From assembly GCA_964351655.1 (NCBI GenBank), contig CAYGPD010000013.1:7815-71814 (forward strand): a DNA stretch of 64,000 nt, read 5' to 3'. Source of the DNA: Hirschia sp964351655 (GTDB taxonomy: Bacteria > Pseudomonadota > Alphaproteobacteria > Caulobacterales > Hyphomonadaceae). Positions 52,112-61,127 of this stretch are shown piece after piece. The number at the start of each line of letters is the position of its first letter. Within the stretch, counting starts at the first letter, position 1. Position numbers and translations under genes: made by a program. Under the pieces are notes generated by a model. It saw only the letters and a list, made by a program, of their open reading frames with translations, made no database searches and was not told the DNA's origin.

Positions 52112-52147
52112 AAAAAGCCACATCCTTCTCGATGTGGCTTTTTTTAT
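52112..52147 (+). terminator. Terminator closing the fliF-flhG operon
   Basis: AGCCACATC / GATGTGGCT, a 9-bp stem with a short loop, is preceded by an A-run and followed by TTTTTTT. Confidence 0.92.
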
Positions 52148-52288
52148 TAAACTCATAATTTACCGCTTCGGAATAAAAAAATTACTGAAGTAAATGTAAA
52201 TGAAATCACCCCAATTCTTAATCCAAGTCATATCAAGGTTTTAATCATAGTGTTGTAGCCTCTCCTTAACAGTAGGAGGACAATATCT

Positions 52289-54268
52289 GTGTTTTCGGGA
52301 TTTCTATCTCATTTTAAAATACACACCAACGAGCCGGAATTAAACCGCGCTCGTTATGATGCAATTAAAATGCAGCTTCCTGTGAACTATCTTCTGCTTA
52401 CTTTTGCAAGCTTGGGAATGTGCATAACGCATATGCACTTAATTCCCGCCTATTTATTGTTCCCTATACCAATACTCTTCTTCTTGGTTTGTATATTCCG
52501 TGCGCCTGCAGCGCTGAATAAAAATACAATTCAACTGACTGACGCTCAGACAGTTCAACGTCTCCAATTATCAGTGAAAATTTCGCCAATTGTGGGGGTA
52601 CTGCTATTCGCATGGAATATTATGCTGTTTGAAGTTGGCGACGGCGCTTTGAGAGGGTTGGTTGTTTTCTATTCCGGTATCACCATTATTGGCGGTGCGA
52701 TGACATTATTAGCAGTGCCACAAGCTGCCAAGGCGATGTTACTTTCAAACATTCCTGCAACTGTAATATATCTACTAGTCCAACTTGATCCTATTTATGC
52801 TGTTTCTGCGCTAAACCTGTCTATGGTTGCAGGTGTTTTATATTTAGCTATTCTTAGCCAAGATAAAGGTATGAGCGATATCGTTCGCCACCAAAAAGCT
52901 CTACTTGGTCAGAGTAAACGTCTGGAATTGCTAAACGCCGAAACTCTACGCCTCGCAAACACAGACCCACTTACAAAACTGCCGAACAGAAGAAGTTTCT
53001 TCCAAACTATTGATGACACCATCGAGGATTATATCGATGACAATGTCGAATTTGTTTTAGCCCTGTTAGATCTTGATGGATTTAAACCTGTAAACGATGT
53101 TTTTGGACACCCTGCTGGTGATCATCTCCTTGTATCAACAGCAAAGCGTCTGTCCACATGCCTTGGCAGTGATGTCGTACTTGGGCGATTAGGCGGCGAC
53201 GAATTTGGAATCTTATTTTTGAAACCTCAGGATGACAAAACCATGCTGAAGATTTCAGAAGATGTATGCAGTATGCTGCGCGCACCATTCAAACTTGATG
53301 AAGGCACAGCCAATATAGGGGGCACCATAGGTCTTGCCCGCTTCCCACACGCAGGCACTAAGCGTTCTATCCTTTTTGACAGAGCCGACTATGCATTGTG
53401 TTACGCGAAACAAAATGCCAAAGGCGCGCCTGTATTCTTTTCAGAAAAGCACGAAAACAGTATCCGTGATGCGCTCGCCCTTGAGCAAAAATTGACAGAA
53501 GCTGATCTCGAACAAGAATTATATGTTGAGTTTCAACCTATTGTAGACACCCAGCACAATCGCGTGAAAGGTTTTGAAGCACTTGCACGTTGGTATAATC
53601 CCGTTCTTGGCCAAGTGCCTCCTGATGAGTTTATTAAAACAGCCGAACAAGCTGGCAGTATCCGTGTCCTCACAACAATTCTGCTTCAATGCGCACTTAA
53701 AAGCATGAAGGATTGGCCGGAAGACATATATATGTCGTTTAATCTTTCAGCTATCTTATTGTCTTCAACGGGATGTTTGAGACGATTGATAGACATTATC
53801 GACGAAGCCGGCATTGCGCCAAATCGGATCGTATTTGAAATAACTGAAACTATGATTATGCAGGATTTCGATCGGGTTGTAGAATCTCTTCACTACATCC
53901 GTGAACAGGGCTTTGCACTCGCGCTTGATGATTTCGGAACAGGATACTCAAGTCTCAGTTATGTCCAAAAACTTCCAATTGATCGATTAAAAATTGACCG
54001 TTCATTCATCAAAGATATGGCCAAAAACCCAGCCGACCGCAACATTGTGCGCACGATTGCGGACCTTTGTCGCAACCTTGGTCTAGATTGTGTGGTTGAA
54101 GGTGTTGAAACAGAACGTCAACTGCAGCTAGTCACTGATTTGGATCTACATTTCATTCAAGGATACTATTTCAGTCGCCCACTCTCACCAGCCGCAGCTC
54201 TCGCTTTTGCGCAAGTTATGAATGACACTCCCGTTCAAAAACAAGTGATTAATCAATCTCGATGGTAA
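52289..54268 (+). CDS. Membrane GGDEF-EAL cyclic-di-GMP enzyme
   Basis: 659 residues, GTG start with TAGGAGG ahead. An N-terminal membrane domain of about six helices (residues ~30-190) is followed by a GGDEF domain with an intact GGDEF at 302-306. The EAL domain begins at ~405, with EAL at 430-432 and the later conserved DDFGTGYSSLSYVQ and DRSFIKDM motifs. Both catalytic signatures look intact, so the protein may make or degrade c-di-GMP, or use one domain as a regulator. Its place between flhG and fliJ links c-di-GMP to motility; the membrane sensor signal is unknown. Confidence 0.93.
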   Translation: MFSGFLSHFKIHTNEPELNRARYDAIKMQLPVNYLLLTFASLGMCITHMHLIPAYLLFPIPILFFLVCIFRAPAALNKNTIQLTDAQTVQRLQLSVKISPIVGVLLFAWNIMLFEVGDGALRGLVVFYSGITIIGGAMTLLAVPQAAKAMLLSNIPATVIYLLVQLDPIYAVSALNLSMVAGVLYLAILSQDKGMSDIVRHQKALLGQSKRLELLNAETLRLANTDPLTKLPNRRSFFQTIDDTIEDYIDDNVEFVLALLDLDGFKPVNDVFGHPAGDHLLVSTAKRLSTCLGSDVVLGRLGGDEFGILFLKPQDDKTMLKISEDVCSMLRAPFKLDEGTANIGGTIGLARFPHAGTKRSILFDRADYALCYAKQNAKGAPVFFSEKHENSIRDALALEQKLTEADLEQELYVEFQPIVDTQHNRVKGFEALARWYNPVLGQVPPDEFIKTAEQAGSIRVLTTILLQCALKSMKDWPEDIYMSFNLSAILLSSTGCLRRLIDIIDEAGIAPNRIVFEITETMIMQDFDRVVESLHYIREQGFALALDDFGTGYSSLSYVQKLPIDRLKIDRSFIKDMAKNPADRNIVRTIADLCRNLGLDCVVEGVETERQLQLVTDLDLHFIQGYYFSRPLSPAAALAFAQVMNDTPVQKQVINQSRW

Positions 54269-54312
54269 GCATCGTCAAATCCGATATTACCTAATTTCAA
54301 ATGTTAAAAATT

Positions 54313-54726
54313 TTAGGCACGGCGCGTTAGAGCAGCTTCATCGAGTTGCGCTTGCTCTCGCATTGCGAATTCTTTATCAATTTTACTTTGATACTGTGTC
54401 TGCAAACTCTCAAGTTTAGACTTTTCCTGATAAGCTATGACTAGTCGCGCCCGCACGTGAGCGATACCCGCTTCAAGTTCAGCAATTTCCATATCAAACC
54501 TGCCCTGCTCACCTTTGAGCCTGTACAAATAAGCTGGAACACTCGCCAATAACTGCAAATCCAGATTATCATCAATAGCCATTGCTTGCTCTGCTTCGCC
54601 TTTGGCTTGAGCAGCTGCTTTTGCCATACGCAACCCTTCAATACGAGCTTGAGCCTTTGAAATCTCGACTGCTATTGCATCAATGTTTCTTTGAGCGAGT
54701 TTAATGAGAGTGGGCAATGATTTCAT
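54313..54726 (-). CDS. fliJ: Flagellar export protein FliJ
   Basis: 137 residues, fully helical as expected for FliJ: LIKLAQRNIDAIAVEISKAQARIEGLRMAKAAAQAKGEAEQAMA and later KLESLQTQYQSKIDKEFAMREQAQLDEAA form the antiparallel coiled coil. FliJ acts as the stalk of the FliI ATPase ring. It lies 68 bases downstream of fliI on the same strand, the usual arrangement. Confidence 0.87.
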   Translation of the reverse strand: MKSLPTLIKLAQRNIDAIAVEISKAQARIEGLRMAKAAAQAKGEAEQAMAIDDNLDLQLLASVPAYLYRLKGEQGRFDMEIAELEAGIAHVRARLVIAYQEKSKLESLQTQYQSKIDKEFAMREQAQLDEAALTRRA

Positions 54727-54794
54727 AATTCACATTCTGAAGGTGGGAGGCAAATAAGTCGTAAAGGAAATTCAAATTCCACAAAGAAAAGCGT

Positions 54795-56243
54795 TTAATT
54801 ACCGCCTAATTGTTTTGCTAGAGATGGTCGATTTGCACTTCGGCGATCTCCACCTTGTGCCGCCAACGTCGCCTCCCCTGCATGCACATGAGGATTTGGC
54901 GCTTGTTGATTTGTAGCACCAATACCCAACACATTCGCCAACATTGCAAATGTTTCCGCCGGCGGTGTCGTTTCATCAACATGCTGCGTTAATATTTTTT
55001 CTATTTCTGGAGATAATTGCACTGCACGATCAACTTCTGGATCAGCTCCCCTTGCATACGCACCAATCCGCACAAGCTCTTCCATGTCAGAATATAGAGA
55101 CATTAATCGTCTAGCTTGTCGCGCAATTTCAGAAGTCTCTGGGGTGTATAAATGGCTTGCGATACGAGAGAGTGATTTCAGGACATCTATCGCAGGATAG
55201 CGGCCACGTTCCGCAATTTTTCGATCCATTACAATATGACCATCCAAAATTCCCCGTACCGCATCAGCAACGGGTTCATTATGATCATCTCCATCGACCA
55301 GTACAGTAAACAGCCCAGTAATATGACCTTGGGGTTGACCATTAGGAACTATCTGCCCCGGCCCTGCACGTTCTAAAAGCTTTGGAAGCTCCGCGAAAAC
55401 TGATGGCGTATACCCTTTAGTTGTCGGCGGCTCTCCCGCTGCCAAACCGATCTCACGCTGAGCCATTGCAAAACGTGTTACCGAATCTAATAGGCACAAC
55501 ACCTTGCAGCCTTGATCGCGGAAATGTTCAGCAACTGCCATTGTCATCCAGGCCGCGCGACGACGACGTGGTGCAGACTCATCAGATGTTGCTGAAACCA
55601 CAACAGATCTCGCTAGACCACCTGGTCCCAATGTGTCTTCCACAAACTCACGCACCTCGCGACCACGTTCACCAATCAACCCGATAACGACGACATCAGC
55701 TTGTGCATTTCGAGCGAGCATAGACATCAGTGTGGACTTCCCCACACCTGATCCCGCAAACAAACCCATACGCTGACCAATCGCACACGGTGCAAAGCCA
55801 TCAAGCGCACGAACCCCCAATGACATAGGCTCGGACACGCGCGCACGGGAGTGGGCAGCGGGTGGCAGTGTTTTTATTTGCCTCGAAATTGTACCTTGAG
55901 AAAGTGGTCCCTCACCGTCTACGGGAGCGCCAAAAGCGTCAACAACCCGGCCTAACCAAGAATTTGACACTCGCACAAATGCATCTTCTGAAGAAAAACA
56001 TACAGCTGCACCCGGACGTAATCCTTCCACATCATCGCACGCCAGAAAGACAGCGCGCTCGCCCTCAAATCCAACAAGCTCTCCGCGAGGCCCATCCTTA
56101 CCGCCAAATCGAGCATATGCACCAAGTCGCAACGCCTCTGCAGGTCCAGTTGCTTCTATCCGCAATCCTTCAACGGCAACAATACGCCCTTCAAACAATT
56201 GTTTTTCAATATTTTTTATATCTTTTATTGCTTGTTGCAGCAC
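54795..56243 (-). CDS. fliI: Flagellum-specific ATPase FliI
   Basis: 482 residues from a GTG with GAAGG 9 bases upstream. The catalytic domain shows Walker A GSGVGKST (163-170), GLIGERGREVREFVEDTLGPGG, LLDSVTRFAMAQREIGLAAGEPPTTKGYTPSVFAELPKLLERAG and VLVDGDDHNEPVADAVRGILDGHIVMDRKIAERGRYPA. These are hallmarks of the type III export ATPases. It powers export of flagellar proteins with FliH and FliJ. It is divergent from ctrA, whose promoter region lies between. Confidence 0.97.
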   Translation of the reverse strand: MLQQAIKDIKNIEKQLFEGRIVAVEGLRIEATGPAEALRLGAYARFGGKDGPRGELVGFEGERAVFLACDDVEGLRPGAAVCFSSEDAFVRVSNSWLGRVVDAFGAPVDGEGPLSQGTISRQIKTLPPAAHSRARVSEPMSLGVRALDGFAPCAIGQRMGLFAGSGVGKSTLMSMLARNAQADVVVIGLIGERGREVREFVEDTLGPGGLARSVVVSATSDESAPRRRRAAWMTMAVAEHFRDQGCKVLCLLDSVTRFAMAQREIGLAAGEPPTTKGYTPSVFAELPKLLERAGPGQIVPNGQPQGHITGLFTVLVDGDDHNEPVADAVRGILDGHIVMDRKIAERGRYPAIDVLKSLSRIASHLYTPETSEIARQARRLMSLYSDMEELVRIGAYARGADPEVDRAVQLSPEIEKILTQHVDETTPPAETFAMLANVLGIGATNQQAPNPHVHAGEATLAAQGGDRRSANRPSLAKQLGGN

Positions 56244-56541
56244 GTAAGCACACCTTCACCGAGTCGTTTAGAGTCAAGAGTTCGACATAGAAAAATTCTT
56301 GTTTTTCTGACTCGGCAGAATGTGCCCATTGCCCTAAGCTAGCGTTAACGCGAGTGATTCTGTTGCAGAGATTTGATAAATTTATTTGCTTATTTTTCTC
56401 AATCTTTATGCAACTTTAGCCACCTAAATTAATATTCCGCCAATAGGTGTGAAGGCGCGTTAACACTTCTTAAAGAGTTAATATGCTTGATTGTTAATGG
56501 TTAATACGTTGATATGAACGTAAGTGATTCGGGAGAGCCTT
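56244..56541. promoter_or_regulatory. ctrA promoter region with GANTC and TTAA clusters
   Basis: The 298 bases between fliI and ctrA hold five GANTC sites (56261, 56271, 56309, 56356, 56526), where about one is expected by chance. They also hold five TTAA half-sites in 45 bases (56460, 56470, 56478, 56494, 56501) and a GCGTTAACGC palindrome at 56342. In Caulobacter CcrM methylates GANTC in the ctrA P1 promoter and CtrA binds TTAA-type boxes to regulate itself. The exact N7 CtrA spacing is only approximated here (TTAA-N7-TAAA at 56460). Confidence 0.7.
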
Positions 56542-57246
56542 ATGCGGGTCTTGTTGATTGAAGACGATGATGCGGTAGCACGTAGCATCGACCTAATGTT
56601 GAAAGCCGCCGGCTTTAACATCTACATCACGGATTTGGGGGAAGAAGGCGTGGACCTGGGTAAGGTTTACGAATACGACCTCATTATCCTTGATTTGTCA
56701 TTACCAGATATTTCTGGTTACGAAGTTTTGAAACAGCTGCGCATGTCGCGTATCAACACACCAGTGTTGATCTTGTCTGGTAACCCAGACATTGAAGCGA
56801 AGGTCAAAACACTTGGTTATGGGGCAGATGACTACCTCACAAAACCATTTAACAAAGATGAGTTGATCGCGCGCATTACAGCGATTGTACGCCGCTCGAA
56901 AGGTCACGCTGAAAGCGTAATCCGTACAGGCGACATCCTTGTGAACCTTGATGCGAAAACAGTTGAAGTTAAGAACCAACGCGTTCACTTAACTGGTAAA
57001 GAATATCAAATGTTCGAGCTTCTTTCTCTACGTAAGGGAACGACCCTCACAAAAGAGATGTTCCTAAACCACCTTTATGGCGGTATGGACGAGCCAGAAC
57101 TAAAAATCATCGACGTGTTCATCTGTAAACTTCGCAAGAAGCTACAGAAAGCAACAGGTGGTGACCACTTTATCGAAACAGTTTGGGGCCGTGGTTACGT
57201 TCTTCGTGACCCTTCACCACACGCAATGTCTGTAGACGCAGCATAA
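56542..57246 (+). CDS. ctrA: Cell-cycle master response regulator CtrA
   Basis: 234 residues from the ATG at 56542. The receiver starts MRVLLIEDDDAVARSIDLML with phospho-acceptor D51 (LIILDLSLPD). The OmpR-type winged-helix DNA-binding domain is almost identical to the Caulobacter one: RVHLTGKEYQMFELLSLRKGTTLTKEMFLNHLYGGMDEPELKIIDVFICKLRKKL and ETVWGRGYVLRDP. The C-terminus ends in Ala-Ala, the ClpXP degradation signal of CtrA. It silences replication origins and drives flagellar, division and pilus genes. A terminator follows at 57303. Confidence 0.98.
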   Translation: MRVLLIEDDDAVARSIDLMLKAAGFNIYITDLGEEGVDLGKVYEYDLIILDLSLPDISGYEVLKQLRMSRINTPVLILSGNPDIEAKVKTLGYGADDYLTKPFNKDELIARITAIVRRSKGHAESVIRTGDILVNLDAKTVEVKNQRVHLTGKEYQMFELLSLRKGTTLTKEMFLNHLYGGMDEPELKIIDVFICKLRKKLQKATGGDHFIETVWGRGYVLRDPSPHAMSVDAA

Positions 57247-57302
57247 ACTGCGCCTTCAGCTCTTGGAATTCTCCTCATTTCATTTTGAGGAATGGCTATA
57301 CT

Positions 57303-57338
57303 AAACCCGCTGAGCGCAAGCTAAGCGGGTTTTTTTTG
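57303..57338 (+). terminator. Terminator after ctrA
   Basis: AACCCGCT / AGCGGGTT forms an 8-bp stem followed by eight Ts, 57 bases after the ctrA stop. A second, weaker stem TCCTCA / TGAGGA lies just before it. Confidence 0.9.
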
Positions 57339-57353
57339 AGATAAATATTTATT

Positions 57354-57812
57354 CTAAATGCTCATTTTGGCCGACAACAATTTCATCAATCTCTCATTCA
57401 AAACACGTTGCTCAGCACGTGCTTTCAATTTTGAACCATCGACAAATTGCGCGTGAAATCGCACACGCCTTGAATTTTTAATAGCAGCAGCTGCGGCAAC
57501 GCCTCCAATAACTGAATTGGCCCAAGTGACAATTGCTTTTTGTCCCCATACAAACTCTGGCAGCATGAAGTTAGCTCCCGCCCCCGGTAAACCAGCCAGT
57601 CCAGACGCCAACACAGCTTTTGTCCAGTCACTAGATTTATCCCAACAGCGTATCCAGAAATTGTCATGAATGCGAACAGCAACAATATCTTCTGATCGGT
57701 AACTCACCGCGCGATACCTACCACCTTCACCGACATAAAGCTGAATACCAGTCCGAACGAAACGCGCTTTGGGATGAGGTAGAAAGTCCCCACCTATCAC
57801 TTCAATCTTCAT
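57354..57812 (-). CDS. Small protein of unknown function with hydrophobic centre
   Basis: 152 residues from the ATG at 57812, preceded by GGGAGG; the frame is open further upstream but without a start signal. The first part is strand-rich (GIQLYVGEGGRYRAVSYRSEDIVAVRIHDNFWIRCWDKS). The middle has two moderately hydrophobic Gly/Ala-rich stretches (AVLASGLAGLPGAGANFML, WANSVIGGVAAAAAI), and the tail is basic. I recognise no family. It may be a membrane-associated regulator, but nothing supports a role. Confidence 0.6.
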   Translation of the reverse strand: MKIEVIGGDFLPHPKARFVRTGIQLYVGEGGRYRAVSYRSEDIVAVRIHDNFWIRCWDKSSDWTKAVLASGLAGLPGAGANFMLPEFVWGQKAIVTWANSVIGGVAAAAAIKNSRRVRFHAQFVDGSKLKARAEQRVLNERLMKLLSAKMSI

Positions 57813-57913
57813 GCGCGCCTCCCACAAACTGGCACGAAGAATACACAAAATTTCAGGCGGAAGCCATGATTGATTACAAATCAAAGTAAATGAAAGACAT
57901 AACATCGTGCAAA

Positions 57914-58723
57914 TCAGCTCTCTGATAAAGCAGACTTTATGCGTTTAATCGCATCTTCAGTGTGAGCGTCGAGAAAGCCATGCCCCCAGTGCGGACAATC
58001 AATGACTTCTCCGTTCTGAAGCAAAGGAATGACGCGCGTTGTATAGAATGCAAGATCATCATCGGGCTTAAAAACCGTAATCTTATGAGATAGTTTCTTC
58101 AAAGTTTCAGGATATGTTTTGGCGTATTCTATGGCCGCGCGATGACCCCATTCATAGTTTTCACCTGCACGCAAATTTTCAGCGAACGAAACTGCCATCA
58201 TTTCCAAAGTCATTCCCGGTCCACTATGCGCCTTCACAGCGGCCCACATCCTCTTAAAACGCGTACCTTCTGCATCAAGGGGCGTAAAGGAATAGGTCTT
58301 TTTCATCTCAGCTATATCTTGGTCGTTAAAAATTGGCGCTGAAATCATAACAATACCGCCAACGCTTTCAGGACGCTGCCTTGCAGCCTCAGCAACAACT
58401 TCAGATCCTGTATGATACCCTAAAAGGTCAACCTTCCCCAAATCCAGCGCATCCACAACATCCCAAACACTCTGCGCATAATCCTCGATCGTCACATGTG
58501 GATCTGACGGGGGTGGATCTGATTCGCCAAACCCCGGATAATCGTGTGCAATTACAACACGATCTGTCGCAGCAGCCTCCAGAAATCCGGCAAATATGCG
58601 ACTTGATTTCGGGCTCATATGCATCATGAGCAAGGGCCTCTCACTAGCGATCTCAGGTGTTGCCATTCTCAAATGGATCTGACCGAACGCCCCATCGACA
58701 AACATTCGTTTCGTTATCGCCAT
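57914..58723 (-). CDS. Alpha/beta hydrolase
   Basis: 269 residues from the ATG at 58723 with GGAG 8 bases ahead; an ATG at 58735 is possible. HDYPGFGESDPPPSDP is the oxyanion region. The nucleophile elbow GYHTGSEVV has Thr where Ser is usual (G-x-S-x-G replaced by G-Y-H-T-G), which is odd. The acid is probably D in FKPDDDLAFYTTRV and the His lies in CPHWGHGFLDAHTED. With Thr at the nucleophile position it may not be a classical esterase. An 18-bp palindrome overlaps the promoter. Confidence 0.82.
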   Translation of the reverse strand: MAITKRMFVDGAFGQIHLRMATPEIASERPLLMMHMSPKSSRIFAGFLEAAATDRVVIAHDYPGFGESDPPPSDPHVTIEDYAQSVWDVVDALDLGKVDLLGYHTGSEVVAEAARQRPESVGGIVMISAPIFNDQDIAEMKKTYSFTPLDAEGTRFKRMWAAVKAHSGPGMTLEMMAVSFAENLRAGENYEWGHRAAIEYAKTYPETLKKLSHKITVFKPDDDLAFYTTRVIPLLQNGEVIDCPHWGHGFLDAHTEDAIKRIKSALSES

Positions 58724-58736
58724 ACCAATCTCCATG

Positions 58737-58754
58737 CAAATGATATATCATTTG
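58737..58754. promoter_or_regulatory. Perfect 18-bp operator-like palindrome before the hydrolase gene
   Basis: CAAATGATATATCATTTG reads identically on both strands. It extends to 24 bases (58734-58757) with only one mismatched pair. It lies 13 bases upstream of the hydrolase start, where a GntR-, TetR- or MarR-type repressor would block transcription. No candidate regulator gene is adjacent. Confidence 0.6.
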
Positions 58755-58790
58755 TATGTTCACAACTGACTCAATGTCAATTTTATAGAG

Positions 58791-60995
58791 TTACATGAAA
58801 CTATAAGGTTCTATATCAAGCGACACACGCACCGAACTAGACAGCTTGATACGCTCTCGCCAAGACGACACATAAGCTGACAAATCTACATTTCGGTTAG
58901 AACGTATTAATAAACGACGACGATGACGCCCTCTAAGCACGGCTATCGGCGCTGGTGCCGGCCCCCATATATCCACACCATCCACGTTCGGCGCGCCCTG
59001 CACAAATGCAGATGCAGCATCATCGGCGGCAAGTGAGTTTTCAGCCGATATCACAACCGCTGCCAAACGGCCAAACGGCGGAAATCCCAAATCTTCGCGT
59101 GATTTCATTTCTAATTCCATGAACCAGTCACGGTCGTTGGCTAGAAGCGCCTGAATACTAGGAGAATCTGGTGCATACGTTTGAATAATGGCACGCCCCG
59201 GTTTGTCAGCACGTCCTGCACGACCAGAGACCTGAGAAAGCAATTGAAATGTACGTTCACCTGCGCGCAAATCCGAGCCTTGGCCACCCTTTAAGCCAGA
59301 ATCTGCATCTACTGCGCCAACCAAGGTAAGGTTCGGAAAGTTATGGCCTTTTGCCGCAATTTGAGTTCCGATGAGGATATCTACCTGTCCTTGCTCCATG
59401 CGGTGAATAATGCCATTGAGTTCTTCTGGACTTTTAGCGGTGTCTGATGAGAAAACCTCAACTCTTGCGCCTTGAAAAAGCCCGCGCACCTCTTCTGCCA
59501 AACGTTCCACACCAGGCCCAACACCCATTAGGGAATCTGCCGCGCCGCAATGTGGACAATTGACTGGCTTTTTCATCATAAAACCAGTGAGGTGACACAC
59601 GAGCATTCCCGTGTAGCGATGTTCGGTAAGCCAGCTTTCAGTGTCTGGAGCCTTCAATCTTTCGCCACACCCTTTACAAATCACCAATGGCGCATAGCCG
59701 CGACGATTGAGATATAAAAGCGACTGCTCCCCCGCGTCTAAGTTTTGCTCTAACGCGTCGATAAGCAAGGGCGACAACCAGCAATCTTTTGCTGGAGGGT
59801 TTTGCTTCATATCTGCGAGTAGAATGTCTGGAAGCACCGCAGCGCCCGGTCTCGCAAGGAGTTTTATGTGTTGATACCTGCCTTGATAGGCATTTGCCAG
59901 CGTTTCAAGGGATGGTGTCGCAGAGGCTAAAACAACCGTTGCAGCACCTATATGTGCGCGCATGACAGATAAATCACGCCCTTGATACACAGCGCCTTCA
60001 TCCTGTTTGTAGGAGCCATCATGCTCTTCATCTACAATAATTAGGCGCAAGTTTTGGAAGGGCAAAAACAAAGCTGATCGGGCACCCACAACAATTTGCG
60101 CACGACCAGCGCCCACTTCACGCCACACGCGGCGGCGCTCTTTTTGAGTCGCGTTAGAATGCCATTCAGCTGGTGCAGCGCCGAACCGGTTTTCAAATCG
60201 CTCCCTTACAGCCTGTGTCAGTGCGATTTCAGGAAGAAGAACAAGTATCTGCGCTGTTTGGTCTATTCGTAATGCTTCAGCGATTGCCTCAAAATAGACT
60301 TCCGTCTTACCTGACCCCGTGACACCGTCGAGTAATATTGGTTTAAATGTCCGGCTACGCACAGCCTCACACAAAGCGTCAGCGCCTGCTTGCTGCTCGT
60401 CAGTTAGGTCAAACCCTTTTAATTCAGAGTTAGGCTTTCTAAACGGTTTATCTATCGGAAATTCTTCCTGACCAAGCGCATCAGCCTCGATTAAGCCCTT
60501 TATTACCCCTGCTGAGACCCCCGCCTGCCGTGCTAGTTCTGCTGCTGTGATACCTGCCTGCGCAGTGTCTGGTGCGATAGAGAGTACCTTCTGTCGGGCA
60601 GGTGTTAGTCGCGAGGGTGCGCCCTGCTTTTTAAACACGTAATTTTCAACTGGAGACGGCAATAAAGCATCGCGAGAACGCATACACATAGCCAACATAT
60701 TGCCTAAAGGCGTACATGTATATTTTGCTGACCTATCAACAAAATCACGGATCGCTTGCGGCAACAAAGGCGCGCTTACCAATACGCTTTCCACATATTT
60801 AAGAGGACGCTTAGAAGGCCCATCTTTTAGAGACCACACAACCCCCGTCACTGAACGCGCCCCCAGAGGAACAGTAACGAATTGGCCAAGTTCTACTTTC
60901 ATATCTTCATGCAAGCGATAGTCGAATGCTTCAGGAAGAGGCATTGGCAGCAAGACACTTGCAATTTGATAATCTGACTCGGGAAAAAGACTCAT
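58791..60995 (-). CDS. priA: Primosomal replication-restart helicase PriA
   Basis: 734 residues. The N-terminal 3'-DNA-binding region is followed by Walker A LLDGVTGSGKTEVYFEA, DEEHDGSYKQDE (Walker B), and VVLASATPSLETL. Four Cys pairs of the zinc region are seen in VICKGCGERLKA, MLVCHLTGF and NCPHCGAADSL. Motifs IQILIGTQIAAKGHNFPNLTLVGAVDAD and QVSGRAGRADKPG complete the helicase. It reloads the replisome at stalled forks. It is divergent from xerC. Confidence 0.97.
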   Translation of the reverse strand: MSLFPESDYQIASVLLPMPLPEAFDYRLHEDMKVELGQFVTVPLGARSVTGVVWSLKDGPSKRPLKYVESVLVSAPLLPQAIRDFVDRSAKYTCTPLGNMLAMCMRSRDALLPSPVENYVFKKQGAPSRLTPARQKVLSIAPDTAQAGITAAELARQAGVSAGVIKGLIEADALGQEEFPIDKPFRKPNSELKGFDLTDEQQAGADALCEAVRSRTFKPILLDGVTGSGKTEVYFEAIAEALRIDQTAQILVLLPEIALTQAVRERFENRFGAAPAEWHSNATQKERRRVWREVGAGRAQIVVGARSALFLPFQNLRLIIVDEEHDGSYKQDEGAVYQGRDLSVMRAHIGAATVVLASATPSLETLANAYQGRYQHIKLLARPGAAVLPDILLADMKQNPPAKDCWLSPLLIDALEQNLDAGEQSLLYLNRRGYAPLVICKGCGERLKAPDTESWLTEHRYTGMLVCHLTGFMMKKPVNCPHCGAADSLMGVGPGVERLAEEVRGLFQGARVEVFSSDTAKSPEELNGIIHRMEQGQVDILIGTQIAAKGHNFPNLTLVGAVDADSGLKGGQGSDLRAGERTFQLLSQVSGRAGRADKPGRAIIQTYAPDSPSIQALLANDRDWFMELEMKSREDLGFPPFGRLAAVVISAENSLAADDAASAFVQGAPNVDGVDIWGPAPAPIAVLRGRHRRRLLIRSNRNVDLSAYVSSWRERIKLSSSVRVSLDIEPYSFM

Positions 60996-61127
60996 GCGCT
61001 AATTCTCGCTTGTTGCACACGCCTCGACAACAGGCATTCGCACAAACACCACAGATTTCTCACAAGAAACACATCCCCATTTGCGCGCGTCCATTTTGAG
61101 TTAACATCTAAGCGGCATGATTAAGTT

